Shown piece after piece: positions 16,518-21,392 of a DNA stretch of 21,392 nucleotides (positions within the stretch are counted from its first letter, which is position 1; every line of letters starts with the position of its first letter). Position numbers and translations under genes: made by a program. Under the pieces are notes generated by a model. That model did not search any database, was not told the DNA's origin, and saw only the letters and a list, made by a program, of their open reading frames with translations. This DNA comes from Dehalococcoidia bacterium (lineage in GTDB: Bacteria; Chloroflexota; Dehalococcoidia; SAR202; UBA11138), in assembly GCA_012270625.1 (NCBI GenBank), contig JAAXHZ010000096.1, forward strand, positions 1 to 21,392, given 5' to 3'.

Positions 16518-18992
16518 CTACCTCACCGAGTGATAAACGGAGTTGAAGAGCAACTTGTACGTGCCCCGCGCCTGGGCCCTGAAGTGCGGCCTGAAACCGA
16601 AGAGAATTGCTCTGCCCAGTCCCATAGGCACGGACGCCAGCGCGGAAAGCCCCGCAATTCGCTGCTGTCCGATCAGCCATCCACTGAGAAGAGTATCATC
16701 CCGCGAGAAGCTCGCGATCACCGTTCCCTTTTGAACACGGTAGGCCGGTCCGTTCATGTAGAGCGCCGCGGCATGTTCGGGCATCCCGAATCCGATCGGG
16801 TGGTCCGTATCGACCTCGATACTCAGGATACTTCCGGGCGCGAAGAACTCCGAGTTAGTCAGCCTTGCCAGAGGGTTGGACACTGGCAGATCCAGCCTTC
16901 TGGACAGAAACCGCGCGGAGTCGTCCCAGGCTATGATTGTGCCGCCTCGCTCGACAAACTGCTTCAGTGCGGCCACTCCGCGGTCTCCCAGTCCACCGGA
17001 GAATTTCGACGAATAGTGCGCGCGGCTGAAACCGCGGTAGAGCTGGCGAACCAGCTGATGGGGTACGATTATGCAGTCGAATCGCGTGTCGAGCCTCTCT
17101 TCTCGAACATCTTGATCGACAATCGAAGTGTACTCGAACCCGTACTGGTCGAATACGAACCGTGTCCATCCCTCCTCTATGCAAGGAACATAGCTGGCGT
17201 ACAGCCCTATTCTAGGGGGCCTCATCAGCTTCAGACCTTCCGATGGCCGGTGCCAAAGAGCTTCGATATCGACACTCGAGTCAGAGTCGGCGACCGCCTC
17301 CCGAAATGCCGTAGAGGCAGGGACAACCCAGGTTCCAGGTCTAAGTACGACGTCATCGCATTCCAGGGACAACATTGCCCTAAAGACCGGATGCTGCTTG
17401 AAGAGGAGCTTGTTGACAAGGGCCGAACCAGCGTTCGACTCCGGGCCGATCGCAAACGCTGGCGCATCCTGGTTCACGCGATGTACGACCCCACAGGAAA
17501 CGTCCGGCCTGTCCGTCACGGGTCTCGTCTTCAGCTTGAACGGTCGTTCGAGCTCATGGCACGTGACGCCCATTTTGAGTGGCAGGGTGTGTGCTGTCGC
17601 GTCGTATGGACGCTTCGGAGGTCCGCCGGGATACTGCCGGATGTCAGGGTACTGCTGCCGCTCCAACATGGTCTTGGCAAACGATCCGTAAGGCTGTCGA
17701 ACCAGCACCAAACGGTCGCCTTTCTCAACGATCAGGCCGTCGCACTTCGTGTTCTCTTCCGATTCAACGACATCGACATCAGCCAAACGAAGTACGTCGG
17801 TCAACTCGTCCGCCGCGCTTCGGTCATGCTGACGTTCAGGTATCACGAACGCGAACGGCTTTCCATTGCGATTGGCAGTGCGCTTCAAGACCTCAAAAGA
17901 GTTCCTAACCCACCACTCACGGTTGGTGGCGGCATGGTCGAGACAGGCCATAGATGCTGACAGGTCGTACTCAACGATGTCTTTGAGAGTCCAGCGTCCG
18001 CCGGACCAGGGCATGGGATGATTCCAAGACTTGACTTTCGGAAGCTCGCCCCTGTCGTCCCTCAGCGCGGACTTGGGTAGATCGATTGGAGTGGCGATGC
18101 GAACGCTGGCAGCTTCGGAGAGGACTCGTACTCCTCCGTGATAGTGGGGATATGAACGGCTTGGGCTGTACGAATCATAGACCATATTGACGCCGACTCC
18201 AGCCTTGCCCTCAGCGGTGAGCTGCGCGGCCATGTATGTACCTAGCACGGATAGCTCGCTCTGGAGTACGGGGTCCACGTTTGGGCCTACGGGATCAACC
18301 AGTGGCGGCAGGATCATGCGCATCCCGTCGGACCGGGTCTGGTGAAGGTCGTAGGTGATGTGCGGACGCCACCTGTTGTGAATCTGGTCCACCACCAGTC
18401 GCGTCTCACGTTGGGTGAACATGAACCAGTCGCGGTTGTTATCGTGTCCCGTGTACTTGTGGTACAGGTAAGGGGGAATCGTACCCTCGAAGTGTGTTCC
18501 GACCGAGGCGTCGTACCAGTCTTTGACTCGCACGAGGCCGTCCGGATTCAGACTCGGCACCAGGAGCAGTATGACGTTGTCGAGAATGGACCGCACCCGC
18601 GGTTCGTCGGACGAGGCCAGCAGATGCGCCAATGAGAGTGACATCTGCGATGCTCCGACCTCGGTGGCGTGGATGCTACAGGTAATGGCCACGACTGCTC
18701 GCGCCTCTTCTATTGCACGGTTGGCTCCGGGGCTGTCCATCGTGTGGGGGTGCGAAAGTGACTGTTGGAGCTGCCTGTAGTTGTCTATTCGCGCCAGGTT
18801 TTCCGCCGAGCTGATAGCGCACACCAGGAAAGGGAGGTCTTCGGTGGTCCTGCCAATCTCGGAGACCTTCATCCGGTCGGTCTGGCTTTCAAGCAGACGA
18901 AAGTACCGAACGATCTCAGGCCAGCCGGCGAGCATTCGGTCCGCGCCAACCTCGAATCCCAAGAACTGCTCTGGTGTGGTAATATCTCCCAT
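16518..18992 (-). CDS. M14-family zinc peptidase with C-terminal amidotransferase-like region
   Basis: An 824-residue protein. Zinc ligands are H108 and E111 (HATE at 108-111) and H217 (YDLHQT). PSLNPDG at 146-152 and NNRDW at 185-189 are typical of carboxypeptidase-like M14 enzymes. The opening TTPEQFLGFEVGADRMLAGW is the usual start of this large bacterial M14 subgroup, but without the preceding signal peptide most members carry, so a cytoplasmic location is suggested. The last third (RIGLYASYVP, then LKQFVERGGTIIAWDD) resembles the class I glutamine-amidotransferase-like fold often fused in this subgroup. Start ATG 18992 has a weak AGG five bases upstream. It precedes and is coupled to the amidohydrolase. 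Likely role: trimming of peptides or peptide-like amides taken up by the cell. Specificity is unknown. Confidence 0.87.
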   Translation of the reverse strand: MGDITTPEQFLGFEVGADRMLAGWPEIVRYFRLLESQTDRMKVSEIGRTTEDLPFLVCAISSAENLARIDNYRQLQQSLSHPHTMDSPGANRAIEEARAVVAITCSIHATEVGASQMSLSLAHLLASSDEPRVRSILDNVILLLVPSLNPDGLVRVKDWYDASVGTHFEGTIPPYLYHKYTGHDNNRDWFMFTQRETRLVVDQIHNRWRPHITYDLHQTRSDGMRMILPPLVDPVGPNVDPVLQSELSVLGTYMAAQLTAEGKAGVGVNMVYDSYSPSRSYPHYHGGVRVLSEAASVRIATPIDLPKSALRDDRGELPKVKSWNHPMPWSGGRWTLKDIVEYDLSASMACLDHAATNREWWVRNSFEVLKRTANRNGKPFAFVIPERQHDRSAADELTDVLRLADVDVVESEENTKCDGLIVEKGDRLVLVRQPYGSFAKTMLERQQYPDIRQYPGGPPKRPYDATAHTLPLKMGVTCHELERPFKLKTRPVTDRPDVSCGVVHRVNQDAPAFAIGPESNAGSALVNKLLFKQHPVFRAMLSLECDDVVLRPGTWVVPASTAFREAVADSDSSVDIEALWHRPSEGLKLMRPPRIGLYASYVPCIEEGWTRFVFDQYGFEYTSIVDQDVREERLDTRFDCIIVPHQLVRQLYRGFSRAHYSSKFSGGLGDRGVAALKQFVERGGTIIAWDDSARFLSRRLDLPVSNPLARLTNSEFFAPGSILSIEVDTDHPIGFGMPEHAAALYMNGPAYRVQKGTVIASFSRDDTLLSGWLIGQQRIAGLSALASVPMGLGRAILFGFRPHFRAQARGTYKLLFNSVYHSVR

Positions 18993-19067
18993 TGAGCCTA
19001 AAATCTGACTAACTCGAACAGGTCGATTTGGGCTTGAATTTCGGCCAATCGGGCCGACTTTCGCCCC

Positions 19068-19076
19068 TGATAGGAT
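19068..19076 (+). promoter_or_regulatory. Possible extended -10 promoter for the PIG-L gene
   Basis: TG-A-TAGGAT gives an extended -10 element with no clear -35. Transcription would start near 19083, about 34 bases before ATG 19117. The 124-bp divergent gap also holds a small inverted repeat, CGGCC (19042-19046) with GGCCG (19052-19056), of unknown meaning. Confidence 0.28.
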
Positions 19077-19116
19077 ACAGCACGACGCATGTCAGCGCAG
19101 GAGTTTAGCAGAAACC

Positions 19117-19812
19117 ATGTCCGATACCCAACAGACCATTCTTGTCGTGACACCTCATCCCGATGATGCGGAAGGGGGCGCGGGGGGCACAATTGCGAGG
19201 TGGACCGCCGAAGGCAAGAAGGTCGTGCTGGTCGTATGCACTAATGGCGATAAGGGGACAAGTGACCGGACGATCGAGCCCAGGGCGCTCGCGGAGATAC
19301 GTGAAAAGGAGCAGCTGGATGCCGCAAAAGTACTCGATATCGCCGAGGTGGTGTTTCTGCGTTTCCCTGACCAGAACCTTGAGGACTGTGTCGAATTCAG
19401 GATGTCCCTCGTCAGGCAGATCAGAAAGCATCGCCCCGACCTTGTTTTGACGATCGATCCGAACCGACCGTACATCCGCCACCGTGACCACTACATGACT
19501 GGAAGAGTCACTCTGGATGCCGTGTTTCCGTACGCTCGCGACCATCTTGCCTTCCCTGAGCTAATCGAAGAAGGTCTCGAACCGTTCAAAGTGGGCGAGG
19601 TCTGGCTGTTCAGGTCGGAAGAGCCGGATACATACATAGACATTACTGACACGTTCGAGACCAAGATGGACTCTCTGTACTGCCACGTGAGTCAGATGTC
19701 CAGGCCCAAGGATGTCGCTTCATCACGGGCACGGGAACGCGCCGCCGAGACCGGCAAGAACATTGGAGGCGGACTTGCAGAGTCGTTCAAGCGGATAGTG
19801 CTTTGGCGCTAG
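19117..19812 (+). CDS. PIG-L/LmbE-family N-deacetylase
   Basis: A 231-residue zinc-dependent deacetylase. PHPDDAE at 13-19 supplies the first zinc ligands and the catalytic Asp, and HRDH at 122-125 supplies a later His. Both are intact. Known for the family: removal of acetyl groups from N-acetylglucosamine conjugates (mycothiol or bacillithiol precursors, GlcNAc-PI) or from antibiotic intermediates. Nothing nearby identifies the substrate: no thiol-biosynthesis glycosyltransferase or ligase is present. Start ATG 19117 has AGGAG at 19099-19103, a long 13-base spacing. The gene ends tail-to-tail with the sigma factor gene, and both stop codons use the same CTAG at 19809-19812. No signal peptide is visible. 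Confidence 0.9.
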   Translation: MSDTQQTILVVTPHPDDAEGGAGGTIARWTAEGKKVVLVVCTNGDKGTSDRTIEPRALAEIREKEQLDAAKVLDIAEVVFLRFPDQNLEDCVEFRMSLVRQIRKHRPDLVLTIDPNRPYIRHRDHYMTGRVTLDAVFPYARDHLAFPELIEEGLEPFKVGEVWLFRSEEPDTYIDITDTFETKMDSLYCHVSQMSRPKDVASSRARERAAETGKNIGGGLAESFKRIVLWR

Positions 19813-21233
19813 TCAGGCTCGACTTCTTCGATCTTTGGCAGCTTCCCTGAGCTGCGCAGAAGGGTCAGCGCCTGCTTCTCCAGCTGGCGGACGCGCTCAC
19901 GGGTTACTCCTAACTCACGGCCGACCTCTTCCAGCGTCCTGGGACGATCGTCGATGAAGCCGAATCTGAGGGCGAGCACCATCCTCAGTCGAGGCGGAAT
20001 GTCGTCCAGCGCCTCGATAACGTCCTCCCGGGTCAAAAGCCGCATGGCGACCTCGTCCGGAGTACGTCCGCTGGTGTCCTGGATGAAGTCCTCGAGTGTG
20101 GACTCTTCCTCTCCAACCGGTGTCCCCAGCGAGATAGTGTGCTGACGCTGACGCATCAGAGTCTCGACCTGCTCCGGCGTCCAGTCCAGCTCTCTCGCGA
20201 GCTCTTCCGTGGTTGGATCCCTGTCCCTGTCACGCATCAAGTGACGCTCTGCGGTGTTAAGCTGCTGGAGGCGTTCAACCACGTGGACGGGAAGCCTGAT
20301 CGTCCTGCCCTGGTCGGCAAGCGCGCGTGTTACCGCCTGGCGAATCCACCACGTGGCGTAGGTGCTGAACTTAAACCCCCTGTGCGGATCGTACTTCTCC
20401 ACGGCCCGCATCAGTCCGAGATTTCCTTCCTGTACCAGGTCCAGCAGCGGCAGACCTCGACGCAGGTATCGCCGCGCGACGCTCACGACCAGCCTCAGAT
20501 TGGAGTTGGTCAGCCGCTCTGAGGCAGCTTGGCCCCGATCTGTGATTATGCTCCACCAATGCTCGAGCAGCCTGTGCCGCCCGTCGATTGCGGCTTCCAG
20601 GGCCGACACGTCGAGCACGTCGTCGTAGAGCTGCGCGCCGAGAGACCCCTCGACAACTCTGAAGACTTCAGGAGGCACCAGACTCGACGTTCGCGAGAGG
20701 GCGGCGAGACTGGGGCCAGTGTCTTCAACTGGGATGCCGCTCGCGTCAGCCAGCGTATCCTTGAGCTTGTCAGACGGAGGCTTGTCCAAGAAGGCGCGGA
20801 CGTCCGGGTCCCCGAGCAGAACGCTGATAGGAGCCTCGTTTGGAAGCTCGAAACCGGCCTCTGCCGCCAACGTCCTGAGCAGAAGCAGCTCCCTAACCGT
20901 GGCTGCAATTAGCGCAGCGGCGACCTCTGCCGTCGTCGGCTCCCTTTCGAGCTCGACGGTCAATTGCGCCCGCGTCTCTTTCAGCAACATCCAGCGCTCA
21001 ACGTCGAGACCGAGATCCAACTCTTCGGGAGCGGTTAGCAACGCATGCTGCCCGATAGATCTCAGGTACTCCCTGACGGTATCCGTAGGCTCGTCCCCAA
21101 GCTCACGCTCATACGCCTTGAGCAAGTCCATCGAGCCTTCGCTGGATTTTCTGCGACTTCTCGGGGCGAGCAGAGACCATTCGTCGCTTGTGTCGAGCCG
21201 CTGATCTGTGAATCTTTCCTGACTGTCAGTCAT
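19809..21233 (-). CDS. rpoD: Sigma-70 family RNA polymerase sigma factor (RpoD-like)
   Basis: A 474-residue group 1/2 sigma factor. Region 1.2 lies at about 51-80 ([20 protein letters not shown]). Region 2 lies at 241-311, with [20 protein letters not shown] for -10 melting and recognition. Region 3 is at about 312-385. Region 4 ends near 465, with the helix-turn-helix [20 protein letters not shown]. All core elements are intact, consistent with a primary sigma factor. About 160 residues of poorly conserved sequence separate regions 1.2 and 2. They begin with [19 protein letters not shown], which looks like a copy of the region 3 opening. There is no long acidic region 1.1. Start ATG 21233 is preferred to an upstream in-frame TTG at 21299, because a promoter covers 21268-21296 and AGAGAG precedes the ATG. 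Whether this is the housekeeping factor or a close paralogue cannot be settled from one window. Confidence 0.85.
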   Translation of the reverse strand: MTDSQERFTDQRLDTSDEWSLLAPRSRRKSSEGSMDLLKAYERELGDEPTDTVREYLRSIGQHALLTAPEELDLGLDVERWMLLKETRAQLTVELEREPTTAEVAAALIAATVRELLLLRTLAAEAGFELPNEAPISVLLGDPDVRAFLDKPPSDKLKDTLADASGIPVEDTGPSLAALSRTSSLVPPEVFRVVEGSLGAQLYDDVLDVSALEAAIDGRHRLLEHWWSIITDRGQAASERLTNSNLRLVVSVARRYLRRGLPLLDLVQEGNLGLMRAVEKYDPHRGFKFSTYATWWIRQAVTRALADQGRTIRLPVHVVERLQQLNTAERHLMRDRDRDPTTEELARELDWTPEQVETLMRQRQHTISLGTPVGEEESTLEDFIQDTSGRTPDEVAMRLLTREDVIEALDDIPPRLRMVLALRFGFIDDRPRTLEEVGRELGVTRERVRQLEKQALTLLRSSGKLPKIEEVEPD

Positions 21234-21267
21234 GTTCTCTCTTCGGTCAGTCTTCAGCTTTCCGCAG

Positions 21268-21296
21268 ACAATATCAGACACTGATTGACCATTCAA
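21268..21296 (-). promoter_or_regulatory. Promoter of the sigma factor gene
   Basis: The minus strand reads TTGAAT (21296-21291), a 17-bp spacer and TATTGT (21273-21268). Transcription would start near 21261, 28 bases before ATG 21233. Beyond it, 21300-21392 holds no supported gene, only a small hairpin GCCTC-GCG-GAGGC at 21350-21362. A short open frame entering from the right edge on the minus strand could be the end of an upstream gene but is too short to call. Confidence 0.5.
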
Positions 21297-21392
21297 CAAT
21301 GAAAGGTACGTGATTTAGCCTCTAAGGGTTTCTGTTTCAGCTATGAGCAGCCTCGCGGAGGCGGGCAGCCATCAGGGTATGATCGCATTGGC

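Noticed and set aside
16275..17960. Long plus-strand open frame of 561 codons
   Set aside because: It lies antisense to the M14 peptidase, whose zinc and domain motifs read cleanly on the minus strand. The plus-strand protein is low in recognisable motifs and rich in Arg, as expected of a shadow in GC-rich DNA.
21341..21392. End of an upstream gene (for example dnaG) entering from the right edge on the minus strand
   Set aside because: Only about 17 open codons with no recognisable sequence. A frame that short is expected by chance.

Overview
The window is a dense bacterial chromosomal segment of about 21.4 kb, with fairly GC-rich coding sequence. I see no tRNA or rRNA genes, CRISPR array or transposase. 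The gene mix points to a Chloroflexota bacterium, most likely of the Dehalococcoidia/SAR202 type. It combines a soluble reductive-dehalogenase-like iron-sulfur protein, two FAD oxidoreductases of the sarcosine/dimethylglycine dehydrogenase type, a metal-dependent amidohydrolase, a PIG-L deacetylase and a leucine T-box riboswitch outside the Firmicutes. The lineage is inferred from gene content; no marker phylogeny was possible.

Layout. Positions 1-3690 (minus strand): a reductive-dehalogenase-like gene that runs off the left edge, preceded by an FAD-oxidoreductase/GcvT fusion of the dimethylglycine dehydrogenase type. Positions 3691-4278: the longest gene-free stretch, a divergent regulatory region holding a complete leucine T-box leader with terminator. 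Positions 4279-6753: leuS, controlled by that leader. Positions 6873-8510: a lower-GC block with its own promoter, a beta-class DNA methyltransferase and the start of an unrecognised partner gene that appears cut short. Positions 8512-9687 (minus): a sarcosine-oxidase-beta-like FAD enzyme. Positions 9828-14972 (plus): leuB, valS and an MFS transporter. Positions 14982-18992 (minus): an amidohydrolase translationally coupled behind an M14 zinc peptidase. Positions 19117-19812 (plus): a PIG-L deacetylase. Positions 19809-21233 (minus): a sigma-70 family factor with an unusual internal segment.

How the genes fit together. leuS, leuB and valS form a leucine/valine theme, and leuS is wired to leucyl-tRNA charging by the T-box: specifier CUC, acceptor-pairing UGGU. 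The FAD enzymes, amidohydrolase, M14 peptidase, deacetylase and MFS carrier look like a scavenging set for N-methylated and peptide-like organic matter, as expected of an oligotrophic heterotroph. The methyltransferase block looks acquired: lower GC, its own promoter, and an abrupt end against the antisense FAD gene. Several genes have a recognisable -35/-10 pair about 20-30 nt before a start codon, and these pairs were used to choose between alternative starts. The best candidate for something undescribed is the methyltransferase, with its odd N-terminal domain, plus its truncated partner.
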